26,278 nucleotides of DNA, from positions 1 to 26,278 of the forward strand of contig JALNYD010000011.1 in the NCBI GenBank assembly GCA_023230025.1, given 5' to 3'. The notes beneath the pieces are model-generated. The model had not been told where the DNA came from. It was given only the letters and a program-made list of their open reading frames with translations, and searched no databases. Below, one piece after another: positions 14,601-23,745 of the stretch (position 1 is the stretch's first letter; each line of letters begins with the position of its first letter). The position numbers and the translations under genes were made by a program. The DNA comes from Candidatus Cloacimonadota bacterium. Its GTDB lineage: Bacteria; Cloacimonadota; Cloacimonadia; Cloacimonadales; Cloacimonadaceae.

Positions 14601-15614
14601 ATGAAAGCTCATTCAAAGGTATTTACACTACTTGTTCTATTTGCTCTCTGGATCGGATCCGCAGTGGCAATTGAACACACGGTTGGCCTCAGAGGGGGCC
14701 TCACTATGCCCTTCGTGGATATGGACGATGAGGTTACCAACCACATAATGGGAGGGATCAATTATGAAGCCTGGCTGCTGGATTACCTCAGCCTGGGGAT
14801 CTATCCCTATTACACACAGCTTGAAGGCGAGAAAGGCTTAGGCAGCTTTGAATCCACTTTGATTGGCGGTGACGTGATGGTTAAGCTGCGTCCCGTATCT
14901 GAAAAGTTATCCTTGAACTTCCAGGATGCTGCCGTTCGCAGGATATCGCCATTTGGGCAATTGGGTTTTGGAGTTGTTCACCATGATACGGAAGTGGGAG
15001 CCGTCGATGACGATGGCTTCAGCCTGAGTGCACCATCTGCCGCATTGGGTGTTTCTTTACAGACCAAATGGAAGATAAATCTGGATTTGGGCGCTCAGTA
15101 TGTGTTTGCCAATTCAGACAAGCTTGATATGTATGAAAAGAATGTATCGGATTCCTATCTGATGCCATTTATCGGTTTGGGCTATACTTTTGGTGGCAAA
15201 GAAGCCAAGATGACCGCAAAGAAGGTTTCATCCGAGATGACCAGCCGCCTGCTGAGAAACCGCATCAGCATGGAGCAGAACTTCACCCTTAGCGGAGTTC
15301 AGTTTGAGATTGGTAGTGCTAAACTTACGGCAGAAGCTCAGAATACACTGGATGAAGTGGCTAAAGCCATGGAGAATAGTCCCAGCACCCGGGTTGAGAT
15401 TCATGGACATACCGATAACACCGGCAGTCTGGAATTGAACAACCGCTTATCCCTGCAACGTGCAGATTCTGTAAAAGAATATCTGGTGAGCAAAGGCGTG
15501 GCTGAATACCGGATGTCAACCAAGGGTTTTGGACCAGCCAAGCCCATTGCTACAAATGATACTGAGGCTGGCAGAGCTGAGAATCGCCGCATCGAATTCG
15601 TGATTGTGAAATAG
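14601..15614 (+). CDS. OmpA-family outer-membrane protein
   Basis: This 337-residue precursor has a signal peptide (cleavage near AVA-IEH, residue 23). A beta-barrel-like region follows to about residue 180 (ending GLGYTFGG), then a C-terminal OmpA/MotB domain (about 215-337). The two residues that bind the diaminopimelate of peptidoglycan in OmpA domains are present, Asp252 in GHTDNTG and Arg267 in LSLQRADS, 15 residues apart as in the family. It likely anchors the outer membrane to the cell wall. ATG 14601 is chosen because AGGAG is 6 nt upstream and the signal peptide starts there; an upstream in-frame TTG at 14538 is rejected. The leader has a 7-bp inverted repeat, CAAGCTC (14490-14496) and GAGCTTG (14510-14516). 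It appears to be a single-gene unit. Confidence 0.9.
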   Translation: MKAHSKVFTLLVLFALWIGSAVAIEHTVGLRGGLTMPFVDMDDEVTNHIMGGINYEAWLLDYLSLGIYPYYTQLEGEKGLGSFESTLIGGDVMVKLRPVSEKLSLNFQDAAVRRISPFGQLGFGVVHHDTEVGAVDDDGFSLSAPSAALGVSLQTKWKINLDLGAQYVFANSDKLDMYEKNVSDSYLMPFIGLGYTFGGKEAKMTAKKVSSEMTSRLLRNRISMEQNFTLSGVQFEIGSAKLTAEAQNTLDEVAKAMENSPSTRVEIHGHTDNTGSLELNNRLSLQRADSVKEYLVSKGVAEYRMSTKGFGPAKPIATNDTEAGRAENRRIEFVIVK

Positions 15615-15634
15615 TCAGGATTTGACCAAAAACT

Positions 15635-15674
15635 GCGAGGTGGAATATTGATATTCTGCCTCGCTTCCTTTTTT
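15635..15674 (+). terminator. Rho-independent terminator after the OmpA-like gene
   Basis: GCGAGG (15635-15640) pairs with CCTCGC (15659-15664), and inside it GAATAT (15643-15648) pairs with ATATTC (15651-15656), separated by TG/TG mismatches. TTCC and a run of T (15669-15674) follow. Confidence 0.8.
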
Positions 15675-15754
15675 CTCTTGACGGATGAGGCACTTCTACA
15701 ACATCTGAACTATGGTATTACTCCATTGCTGAGTGGGGGGATAGGGAGATAGAT

Positions 15755-16918
15755 ATGACTCGTAGAATACTATGGATAATTGTGCCTGTAGTAATTATTG
15801 CAGGTGTTTGGAAACTAATGAGTAAGGCAGAATCACCAGCCGATCGGGGACGTCCCGGAGCAGCGCTAGTAGCAGTGGAAACAGCTCGTAGTCAAATCCT
15901 GGATCTTGAAGAAACCGGAACCTATTCGGGCACTGTGTCTGCCAGAAGCAGTTATGTTGTTTCTCCCAAGATATCGGGCCAACTCAGCCGTTTGTATGCC
16001 GATATTGGCAAGGTGGTGAGCAAAGGTCAGCTATTGGCGGAATTGGATGATCGCCTAGCCTTACAGGAGCTTGACAAGGCCAATGCCGCAGTGGCAATGG
16101 CTGAAGCCACAAAGGATCAGACCGCCAACGCTTTGCAACTGGCCACAGAGGAGTTGGAGCGTCAGACCACTCTGCTGGAGCGAAACTTTATCTCTCAATC
16201 CGAGTTTAATGATTTCCATGCCAGCTTTATTTCCGAAAGATCAAAACATAACATCGCTCAGGCCAGTTTGAACAGCGCAATCGCCGCCAGGAATGCCGCC
16301 GAACTTCAGCTTTCTTTCACCAAGATCAAGGCCGATTGGTCTGGTTCGGCTACCCACAGAGTGATCGGAGAGCGCTTTGCCGATGAAGGCAATCAATTAA
16401 GTGCGGGCAGTCCGATCTTCAGTCTGATGGATATCGGCAATGTGATTGTAAGAATCGATGTGATAGAGAAAGACTACAGACGCATCAAAACAGGACAGAT
16501 AGCCCGCATCAGTCTGGATGCATATCCCAACGAAGTATTTCAAGGAAGGGTAGCCAGAATTGCCCCTATGTTGAAGGAAAACACCCGCCAGGCATCGGTT
16601 GAGATTGAGCTTCCCAATCCCGGTTCAAAGTTGAAACCAGGGATGTTCAGCAGGGTAGAGCTCAGCTATCAAACCAAGAAGCAGGTAAATGCCGTTCCCG
16701 CCACGGCAATCACCAAACGAGACGGCAAATCCGGAGTATACATAGTTGATCCTGATACAAAGACTGTGACCTTTACCGAGGTGGAAATCGGCATCCAGAA
16801 TCCAGAGTTTGTAGAGATACTAAGCCCGGAGGTCAATGCTGAGGTGGTAACCCTGGGGCATGATCTTTTGGAGGATGGTCGCAAGATCAGTACGAATAAT
16901 GAGGCAGGCAGCAGATGA
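15755..16918 (+). CDS. RND efflux periplasmic adaptor (membrane fusion protein)
   Basis: This 387-residue protein has an N-terminal membrane anchor (residues 3-22). The lipoyl/barrel-sandwich halves (SPKISGQLSRLYADIGKVVSKGQLLAELDD) flank an alpha-helical hairpin (about 105-185, rich in Ala, Gln and Glu). A beta-barrel domain (VIVRIDVIEKDYRRIKTGQIARI) and a membrane-proximal domain follow. Adaptors of this kind link an inner-membrane RND pump to an outer-membrane channel. Its stop overlaps the start of the pump gene by 4 bp (ATGA). ATG 15755 is preceded by TAGGGAG. There is no TetR- or MarR-type regulator beside it, and no outer-membrane channel gene follows. Confidence 0.92.
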   Translation: MTRRILWIIVPVVIIAGVWKLMSKAESPADRGRPGAALVAVETARSQILDLEETGTYSGTVSARSSYVVSPKISGQLSRLYADIGKVVSKGQLLAELDDRLALQELDKANAAVAMAEATKDQTANALQLATEELERQTTLLERNFISQSEFNDFHASFISERSKHNIAQASLNSAIAARNAAELQLSFTKIKADWSGSATHRVIGERFADEGNQLSAGSPIFSLMDIGNVIVRIDVIEKDYRRIKTGQIARISLDAYPNEVFQGRVARIAPMLKENTRQASVEIELPNPGSKLKPGMFSRVELSYQTKKQVNAVPATAITKRDGKSGVYIVDPDTKTVTFTEVEIGIQNPEFVEILSPEVNAEVVTLGHDLLEDGRKISTNNEAGSR

Positions 16919-19900
16919 GAATTGCCCAAAGTGCGGTAGCGCGTCCGGTGTTGACCTCAATGGTCGCACTGATCGTGATTATCCTGGGGGCAGTTGCCCT
17001 CTCCAGACTTCCCGTGGATTTGATGCCTGATGTAACCTCGCCCACGATCAATATCTCCACTTCATATTCCAAAGCCAGCCCTTTAACCATGGAGGAGCTG
17101 GTGACCCGACCCATCGAAGAAGCTGTTGCAGCAGTACCTGGAGTGCAGGAAATCAGCTCTCGATCATCCGAAGGAAATAGTAGTGTCCAAGTCAGATTTG
17201 CCTGGGGCACTGATCTGGATGCAGCCTCAAATGATATCCGGGATCGCATAGACAGAATAATATCCCGTCTGCCGGATGAAGCAAGTCGCCCATCCCTGCG
17301 TAAGTTTGACATGGCTGCAACCCCCGTGATTATGATGGGTGTGACCAGTGATTTGGATCCCATTGTGGTAAGAAGGTTGATTGAAGAACAGGTGAGTTAT
17401 CGCCTGGAAAGAGTGGATGGCGTAGCCAGTGTGAACATCTTTGGGGGCCGTACCCGAGAAATACATATCAATATAGATCCTTTGAAGTTAACCTCTCTAA
17501 GCATCCCCATCGATCAGGTGATCAGCAGGATCAAAGCTGCAAATGTTAATCAGCCAACAGGAACCCTCTATCGAGGCAATCATCAGATCACGGTTAGAGT
17601 ACCGGGTGTATTTGAATCCCTGGATGATCTGCGCAACACCATCATTTTACAGAGAGATGGCTCTTCCATATATCTGAAGGATATTGCTGATGTGGAGGAT
17701 ACTTCTTCCAAAGTGACTCGTCTGGTTCGGATCAATGGGCGTCCTGGCATCCAGATTTCGGTAAATAAACAATCGGGAACCAACACCGTGAAGGTAGCTC
17801 AAGGTGTAATCGACGAACTCAAGGAATTAAACCGCAGTATTCCTCAGATTGAGATTCTCCCTCTAATGGACAGCTCGGTCTATATCAAACAATCGATCAA
17901 CAATGTTACTTCCTCAGCCTTTCTGGGTGGCTTGCTGGCCGTCATGATTCTGTTGTTCTTTTTGCGAAACATCAAAAGCACTGCTGTGATTGCAACGGCA
18001 ATACCGATCTCGGTGATGGCAACTTTTGGTCTTCTCTACTTCAATGGCTTCACTTTGAATCTGATGACAATCGGCGCTCTGGCTCTTGGTGTTGGGCAGC
18101 TTTTGGACAATTCGATTGTGGTTTTGGAAAACATCTTCCGACATCAGGAAACGGGCAAATCACCCCAAAATGCCGCGGTTGATGGCAGCATGGAGGTGGG
18201 AGCTCCGATCCTGGCCAGCACGCTCACATCCATCGTTGTGTTCCTGCCTTTGTTATTTATGAGGGGTATGTCCGGCATCATGTTTCAGCAATTAGCATTT
18301 GTGGTTGTGTTTTCATTGATCTGCTCGCTGGCTACAGCCCTGACTCTGGTTCCAATGCTGGCCAGCAAATATCTGAGTTTGGGAGCTATGAGCAAGCGTG
18401 AGAGAGGTCTTTCAGTCTTCGTTGGCAAGATTCTGAAGCGGATTGATTCAACTTATCATAAAGTGCTTGAATGGGCTTTGGATCATCGTCTACAGACTTC
18501 GATCATCGCTCTGCTCATTCTGGGGCTAGCCATTCTCTTCTCATTCTTTATAGATTCCGAATTGATGCCTGTTTCCGATGAAGGCGAGATCAGAGTCAGT
18601 CTGGATATGGAAGCTGGAACTAAGCTGGAAGTGGTTGATGTGAAGATGCGTGAGGTCGAAAGCAAGCTTACAGGTATCCCGGAAATCATCAATCTTATCA
18701 CCTCTGTGGGTGGGGGAGGCTGGGGATCCAGCTCATCCAACACAGGATCAATCAGCATCAGACTATCCGGGAAATCTGAACGTAAACGCAGTGATGAAGA
18801 TATCGCGAATCAGATCAGAGCTAAACTTGCCAACATCCCGGGAGTTCGCATCCGGGTTCGAACCGTAACCAATAACCGTTTAACCCGGGCTTTGGGTGGG
18901 GGCGGAGGACGCATCGAGATTCAAGTGCGCGGTCACGAAATGGAAGAGGCTTATGCTATTGCGGGGAAGATCATGCGTGCTGTGGAATCCGTTCCTGGTA
19001 TTACCGATGTGAATCTCAGCCGCACAGCCGGTGCTCCGGAAGACCTATTGATCATTGACCGGATCAAAGCAGCAGAATCCGGACTTAGCATCCAGCAGAT
19101 ATCTTCAATGCTGGAAAGTGTGTTATCTGGAAATAATGCTGGCGACTTCATCGATCATGGCAAGGAATACCCCCTGATGGTGCAGGTGCGAGATGCTGAA
19201 AACATACCTCTGGATGAATTGCTGAATCTAAGCATCACCAACTCTGAGGGCAACGCCGTGATGTTGCGCAATGTAATTGATGTCCAGAACAGTGAGAGTT
19301 CAACGATTATTGAACGAGTGAATCAGGAACGTATGATCGATGTATCGGCTAATCTTAGTGGCCGCAATCTTTCTGCGGTGATTACCGATATCCAGGCCAA
19401 GCTTGACGAAATCCCCGTTCCGCTCGGTTTTGGGGTGGAGATCGTTGGAGACTACAAGGAACAACAGGAGTCTTTCCGGGAGTTGTTTATCGGGATCGTT
19501 CTGGCGCTGGTTCTGATCTACATGGTGATGGCCAGTCAGTTTGAATCCTTCAAGGATCCTTTTATCGTGATGTTTTCCGTCCCCTTTGCTTTTATCGGGG
19601 TAGTGCTCATCCTGCTGGCTACAGGCACAACTTTCAACATTCAATCCTACATTGGACTGATCATGCTGGGCGGGATTGTGGTGAATAATGCCATCCTGCT
19701 GGTGGATACTACAAACAACTTGCGCAGGCATGAAAATCTACCTCTGCGGGAAGCCATTGAAACTGCCGGAAAACGCCGGCTGCGCCCAATTCTAATGACC
19801 GCCTTATCCACGGTTTTGGGGCTCACTCCCATGGCTATCGGTATGGGGGAGGGCGGAGAAACCCAGGCTCCTCTTGCCAGAGCGGTGGTTGGCGGCATGC

Positions 19901-19977
19901 TGAGCGCGACCTTTATCACTCTGATTATCATTCCGGTGGTTTATTCGTACTTCGAGGGTGGAAAGCGCTTCTCCTGA
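16915..19977 (+). CDS. RND-family multidrug/solute efflux transporter
   Basis: This 1020-residue inner-membrane pump has the two-fold RND layout: TM1 at about residues 12-28, a large periplasmic loop, TM2-6 (about 335-475), TM7, a second large loop, and TM8-12 (about 855-1015). In the fourth helix the proton-relay motif reads GQLLDNSIVVLENIF with one Asp near residue 398 followed by Asn; AcrB has Asp-Asp there, while the DN form is common in other HAE-type pumps. In the second half the equivalent helix reads GGIVVNNAILLVD. Two glycine-rich stretches lie in the second periplasmic loop (near residues 600 and 662). The substrate is not predictable. The next gene on the right is convergent, and repeat copy B lies between. 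Confidence 0.93.
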   Translation: MRIAQSAVARPVLTSMVALIVIILGAVALSRLPVDLMPDVTSPTINISTSYSKASPLTMEELVTRPIEEAVAAVPGVQEISSRSSEGNSSVQVRFAWGTDLDAASNDIRDRIDRIISRLPDEASRPSLRKFDMAATPVIMMGVTSDLDPIVVRRLIEEQVSYRLERVDGVASVNIFGGRTREIHINIDPLKLTSLSIPIDQVISRIKAANVNQPTGTLYRGNHQITVRVPGVFESLDDLRNTIILQRDGSSIYLKDIADVEDTSSKVTRLVRINGRPGIQISVNKQSGTNTVKVAQGVIDELKELNRSIPQIEILPLMDSSVYIKQSINNVTSSAFLGGLLAVMILLFFLRNIKSTAVIATAIPISVMATFGLLYFNGFTLNLMTIGALALGVGQLLDNSIVVLENIFRHQETGKSPQNAAVDGSMEVGAPILASTLTSIVVFLPLLFMRGMSGIMFQQLAFVVVFSLICSLATALTLVPMLASKYLSLGAMSKRERGLSVFVGKILKRIDSTYHKVLEWALDHRLQTSIIALLILGLAILFSFFIDSELMPVSDEGEIRVSLDMEAGTKLEVVDVKMREVESKLTGIPEIINLITSVGGGGWGSSSSNTGSISIRLSGKSERKRSDEDIANQIRAKLANIPGVRIRVRTVTNNRLTRALGGGGGRIEIQVRGHEMEEAYAIAGKIMRAVESVPGITDVNLSRTAGAPEDLLIIDRIKAAESGLSIQQISSMLESVLSGNNAGDFIDHGKEYPLMVQVRDAENIPLDELLNLSITNSEGNAVMLRNVIDVQNSESSTIIERVNQERMIDVSANLSGRNLSAVITDIQAKLDEIPVPLGFGVEIVGDYKEQQESFRELFIGIVLALVLIYMVMASQFESFKDPFIVMFSVPFAFIGVVLILLATGTTFNIQSYIGLIMLGGIVVNNAILLVDTTNNLRRHENLPLREAIETAGKRRLRPILMTALSTVLGLTPMAIGMGEGGETQAPLARAVVGGMLSATFITLIIIPVVYSYFEGGKRFS

Positions 19978-20023
19978 TCTTATCCAGAGAGCCTAAATTG
20001 AGATGGCTGGCATGTGCTTGAAG

Positions 20024-20107
20024 CCCATTAGTTATCATCACGATGTGGTTACCTTGTCGTTACTTTTGTGACCACAAGGTAACGGCATTGTGACCACATC
20101 TAATGGG
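20024..20107. repeat. 84-bp modular palindrome, copy B
   Basis: The pentamers start at 20037 (here ATCAC), 20048, 20059, 20068, 20079 and 20090: the same 11, 11, 9, 11, 11 steps as copy A, around a central TTTT (20064-20067). The spacers are GATGTG, CTTGTC, CACAAG, GGCATT and then CACATC. The ends are perfect inverted repeats, CCCATTA (20024-20030) and TAATGGG (20101-20107). GTTATC follows the left end in both copies. It sits in the convergent junction of the RND pump and flippase genes. Confidence 0.85.
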
Positions 20108-20121
20108 CATTGTCCCGTAAC

Positions 20122-20140
20122 GTAGCATTCCTGATGCTAC
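20122..20140. other. Small hairpin between convergent genes
   Basis: GTAGCAT (20122-20128) and ATGCTAC (20134-20140) form a 7-bp stem with a 5-nt loop. There is no T run on either strand, so it is not a classical terminator. It lies 15 nt beyond repeat copy B. No other terminator is visible for either convergent gene in 19978-20182. Confidence 0.45.
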
Positions 20141-20182
20141 AGCACTAAAAGCAATAGAGTCTGGTAAATGAGCTTTGCGCAA

Positions 20183-21760
20183 TCAGGACGCTGCATGAGA
20201 AATCTTGGAACGGATATAATCCCGGATTTGCTTCTTTTCCCAAACCTTTAGACCGATGAAATAGGTGAGAATCAGATAGAATGTTGCTGTGAGAGCTCCA
20301 TACAACAAGACCATGAGCAAACGTCCGGGATATGCCAGTTTGTAGAGGCCAAAGGCAAAGCCAAAGCTGATTGCGGTAACAATGAGAGTCCTTAGCACAA
20401 CATCTTTGAAATACTGAGCAATGCTGATTCCGGCAAAGCGGCAGGCTTTGGGAATGTTGAACACAAAGGCCATTATCACATTGGGGATAAATGTCCCCGC
20501 TGCGACGCCGATGATAGCGGCATCGGGGATGTTGTAACCTGCCAACCACCTGGGCATCAAGTGAATAAACATAATGCTAAGCCCAAGATTTGCTATTGCT
20601 TCGATGACTGCCACCACTGCCAGTATCTTATGCTCATTTGCCATTAGCAAGACATAAACCGAAGATGAACGGAAAAAAAGCAACACATACATGGAGATCA
20701 ATAGAATCAAGGCACAGATCATCCCAGCAGTATGATCCAACTCCAGCCAGATATTGAGTAGAGGCTTCACATACACGATTAGTGGAACCAATAACAGCGA
20801 AGATATGATGCCCATCAGGCGATTGGATTCGATCATCACTTCCGTCATTTTAGATTTGTTGCCAGCAGCGAAGAGAGTGGCGGAGACTGGTCCCAGATTA
20901 TCCAGGAACTGACCAGAAAACTTCTGATAGGTATCGGTGAGGCGGATCGAGATCTGATATATCGCCACCATAGCCACCGAGCCGAATACCGAGATCACCA
21001 GTTGATCAGTTTTGAGGATGATCAAGTTTGTGAAAGTGATCAGATAGGCATAAAGCGAAAAGCCCATCACAGAACGCATCAGAGAGCGGTCATAGTGCTT
21101 GAGACTAAGTTTAAAGGTGGGGATGAGGCGATGCACTACATACATCATGGTCAGGGACGATGCCAGATTGGTGCCCAGAGCTACAAACACCATTCCCCGC
21201 AGGTTTAGCTTGAAATGAATCATGAGTGCCATACCAACAAAGTTCAGAACTACAAAGCTGGTTTGGATGATGTTTCGGGTATGCATCTTTTGCAAGCCGC
21301 GCAGGATTTCTGTGAAAAATCCAAAGGGGAAACATAGGGCAGAACCAATGCCAAAGAGGATCAGCACCTGCCGGAAATAGGATTCATTTGCAGCATCAAA
21401 ACCAAATATGCTGCCAATATTGAAGCTGAGAACAACGGCAAAGACCACGATCAGGAAGGCAAAAGCCACGTAATTGAAAAATACTGTGCTCACCACCCGG
21501 TTATACTTCTCCCAGTCTCCACTGACAGAGCATTCAGAGGTGTGTTTCTGCACAGCGGTACCAAAACCGAAATCAAGTAAGAGAGAGTAACCAAAGATTG
21601 ACCAGAGCAGAGCCCAGAAGCCGTATTCTTCTCTGGAGAGCCCCAGAAAAAGAATGCGGGTGAGAAAGATAGTTACAAAGATGCCGATGATCATCTTACC
21701 ATAGTTTGATATGGTATTGATCAGCATGCGCTTGCGTAAACCGAGCCGTTCCTGTGCCAT
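20183..21760 (-). CDS. Wzx-like polysaccharide flippase (MOP/MATE superfamily)
   Basis: This 525-residue integral membrane protein has about 12-14 hydrophobic segments and a basic N-terminus (ERLGLRKRMLINTISNYGKM) as in oligosaccharide flippases. The first segment is followed by FLTRILFLGLSREEYGFWALLWSIFGY, typical of the Polysacc_synt / Wzx group, which moves lipid-linked repeat units across the inner membrane. The start ATG 21760 is 6 nt after the stop of the lipoprotein gene, and its ribosome site is poor, so translation is probably coupled. It is the last gene of the minus-strand polysaccharide operon. Confidence 0.85.
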   Translation of the reverse strand: MAQERLGLRKRMLINTISNYGKMIIGIFVTIFLTRILFLGLSREEYGFWALLWSIFGYSLLLDFGFGTAVQKHTSECSVSGDWEKYNRVVSTVFFNYVAFAFLIVVFAVVLSFNIGSIFGFDAANESYFRQVLILFGIGSALCFPFGFFTEILRGLQKMHTRNIIQTSFVVLNFVGMALMIHFKLNLRGMVFVALGTNLASSLTMMYVVHRLIPTFKLSLKHYDRSLMRSVMGFSLYAYLITFTNLIILKTDQLVISVFGSVAMVAIYQISIRLTDTYQKFSGQFLDNLGPVSATLFAAGNKSKMTEVMIESNRLMGIISSLLLVPLIVYVKPLLNIWLELDHTAGMICALILLISMYVLLFFRSSSVYVLLMANEHKILAVVAVIEAIANLGLSIMFIHLMPRWLAGYNIPDAAIIGVAAGTFIPNVIMAFVFNIPKACRFAGISIAQYFKDVVLRTLIVTAISFGFAFGLYKLAYPGRLLMVLLYGALTATFYLILTYFIGLKVWEKKQIRDYIRSKISHAAS

Positions 21761-21766
21761 AATGTA

Positions 21767-22564
21767 TTATGGGATTTCTTTGAGTAAAAAGAGCACTTTC
21801 CGGCTTTCGGAGAGATCCATATCCAGGCCATCGGAGGATATTTTTGGCACTTTCCCGTGGCCATATATATACAGGCGAGAGGCAGAGATTCCTGAATCAA
21901 CCAGATATTCTTTCACTGCTTTGGCACGGTTCAAGGTAAGAGTCAGGTTGTACTTCTCAGAAGCTCGTGAATCGGCAAAGCCAAAGATATCCAGGTTGAA
22001 GCCGGGTCTTTCCTGAAGCAACTGCACCAGCTTTTGAAGCTTGGGAACTTCACTGGGATTGATATTGAATTTATCAGTGTCAAAATAGATGGCTGGCAAG
22101 GCGAGAACTTCGGTGTCTTTGATCTGAGTTTCCACATAAACAGTATCAATCTGAGTTTCCACAATCACGATTGGATCTGGTTTTTGAGGTGGTACAAACT
22201 CGTTTTCCTTGTTGCGATCGTAGTCTTCCGGATAATGATTCATGTAGATGGTCATGGTTTTGGGGATCGGAGGCACCATCAGAAAGATGTTTTGAGTGTA
22301 TTGATTGGGATAGATCGGGATGGCCTTTATGTTGATCATCCGGTTGTCCTCATGGCTGAGTTTGTAGGTCAGGGGGCTGGTGCCGATTTCCTTTTCATTG
22401 ATGTAGATTGTGGCATTCGTGGGGAGAGTGCGGATTTTGATCTTCTGGGAGAACATTCCGCGTTCTTCAAGATCGATGCTGCGCTTGTTTTTTGCACAAG
22501 CACCAAGGAACAATGATACCATCAATAACAGCAATATGGCGCGGATCAGATCAGCTTTTCTCAT
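21767..22564 (-). CDS. Lipoprotein with PEGA and OmpA domains
   Basis: This 265-residue precursor has a signal peptide with lipobox Leu20-Gly21-Ala22-Cys23. A PEGA domain follows (about 41-95: IRTLPTNATIYINEKEIGTSPLTYKL), then a linker with a duplicated VETQI motif (135-139 and 144-148), and a C-terminal OmpA/MotB domain (about 155-265). The peptidoglycan-binding pair is kept: Asp198 in GFADSRAS and Arg213 in LNRAKAV, 15 residues apart. It should be held in a membrane by lipid and bind the cell wall. The start overlaps the stop of the glycosyltransferase gene by 4 bp, so it belongs to the polysaccharide operon. A role as a wall anchor for the export complex is inferred from this position. Confidence 0.87.
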   Translation of the reverse strand: MRKADLIRAILLLLMVSLFLGACAKNKRSIDLEERGMFSQKIKIRTLPTNATIYINEKEIGTSPLTYKLSHEDNRMINIKAIPIYPNQYTQNIFLMVPPIPKTMTIYMNHYPEDYDRNKENEFVPPQKPDPIVIVETQIDTVYVETQIKDTEVLALPAIYFDTDKFNINPSEVPKLQKLVQLLQERPGFNLDIFGFADSRASEKYNLTLTLNRAKAVKEYLVDSGISASRLYIYGHGKVPKISSDGLDMDLSESRKVLFLLKEIP

Positions 22565-23745
22565 GCTTTGCCTCTTAATGTTCTTTGTTTTTGTACTTCA
22601 CTGTCAAGGATAATCCCGATGCCTTTTTTGACAAGGGATATTTCGTATTGGGACGCCACTTTTGCCCGTGCGGCATTGCCCAGCTTTCGGATATGCTCGA
22701 TTGGAGCGCTAATGAGTTCTTCTATGCAGGCGGCTAAAGCTACAGGATCAGCCCGTTCAAAGAGCAGGGAATCCACCCTGTCGCTGATGATCTCAGCAGG
22801 ACCGTAGGCATTGGTTGCGATCACGATCAAGCCAGCAGCCATTGCCTCGATGATCACTCTCCCAAAGGTCTCTCTGGCCATGGTTGGCATCAGAAGCACA
22901 TCATAGGAGCTTAACATGGCGTTCATGTCCTGGCATTTGCCCTTGAAATGGAAACTGGGTTGAAGATCAAAACTGCTAATTTTGGCTTTGAGGGCAATGA
23001 CGTAATCGGGATCTTCAGATCCATAAAGATCAACGGAAAACTCCGGGTATTTCGGTTTCAACAGCCTGATGGCTTCAACCAGAATATCAAGACCTTTGAG
23101 AGGTTCGATCCTTCCGGCAAAAACGAATCTCAGTGGTTGAACAATGGTTCTCTGAAAAGGGGGAAGAGCTACTGCCCTGGGGATAATGTGAATGCTCTGG
23201 CTGTGATAGCGGGATTGCAATTCATCTGCCATCCACCGGGAAGGCACCAGCACAGGATCAAGGATCACATTTCCTCCGATGGTGAAGGGAAGAATGCGCT
23301 TCAAAAAGCGAAACAGAGTGCTCTTGAGTCCTGTCCCCAAATAACTTCGCAACCAGTCGTCGCCAATATCATATATGCGGGGAATGCGCTGGTTCTGCAC
23401 GGCCAGGGCAGGAGCTATGGAGATAGCCTTCAGGCTTCCGAAATAGATCAGATCTGGCTTCAAGAGCTTAATTGCGGTCAAAGTTAGGTGATAGTTGTGC
23501 TTTTCCACCTGATGTTTGTTCAGAAAGGAGGCATGGGAATAATCAATGTAGTGATAGAGTCTTTGGATGCGATCATTGGTGAATCCAAGCGGGATATCTG
23601 AGTGAATTTGAACACCCCGGTTGCCACAGAGCACAAAGACCTTATGCCCATGTTCTACAAGATAATCCATACTCTGTTGAATGGATATCTCGTATCCACC
23701 CTCAAAGTAAGGGGGATAAAAGTTTGAGATACACAGGATCTTCAT
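22561..23745 (-). CDS. GT4-family glycosyltransferase
   Basis: This 394-residue GT-B enzyme has an N-terminal acceptor domain beginning MKILCISNFYPPYFEGGYE. The C-terminal nucleotide-sugar domain has GRIEPLKG (211-218, with the Arg and Lys that contact the donor phosphates) and the E-x7-E motif Glu292 to Glu300 (ETFGRVIIE). It transfers a sugar from a nucleotide donor with retention, probably onto a lipid-linked repeat unit; donor and acceptor are unknown. It overlaps the genes on both sides by 4 bp (ATGA type). Confidence 0.9.
   Translation of the reverse strand: MKILCISNFYPPYFEGGYEISIQQSMDYLVEHGHKVFVLCGNRGVQIHSDIPLGFTNDRIQRLYHYIDYSHASFLNKHQVEKHNYHLTLTAIKLLKPDLIYFGSLKAISIAPALAVQNQRIPRIYDIGDDWLRSYLGTGLKSTLFRFLKRILPFTIGGNVILDPVLVPSRWMADELQSRYHSQSIHIIPRAVALPPFQRTIVQPLRFVFAGRIEPLKGLDILVEAIRLLKPKYPEFSVDLYGSEDPDYVIALKAKISSFDLQPSFHFKGKCQDMNAMLSSYDVLLMPTMARETFGRVIIEAMAAGLIVIATNAYGPAEIISDRVDSLLFERADPVALAACIEELISAPIEHIRKLGNAARAKVASQYEISLVKKGIGIILDSEVQKQRTLRGKA

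Noticed and set aside
15678..15716. TTGACG and TATGGT as a promoter for the RND operon
   Set aside because: The boxes are 27 nt apart, far beyond the usual 16-19 nt, and no better -10 box lies at the right distance.
18706..18726. G-rich tract in the RND gene as a possible G-quadruplex
   Set aside because: Only three runs of three or more G are present; the sequence encodes a glycine-rich loop, which explains the composition. The second tract near 18894-18907 has even fewer runs.
20122..20140. Hairpin as terminator for the RND pump or flippase gene
   Set aside because: The 7-bp stem is sound, but there is no T run on either side, so it was listed only as a hairpin.
22948..23487. A 179-residue plus-strand frame inside the GT4 gene
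   Set aside because: It lies antisense to conserved glycosyltransferase motifs and its product has no domain-like pattern. The same applies to plus-strand frames at 22034-22516 and 24370-24906.
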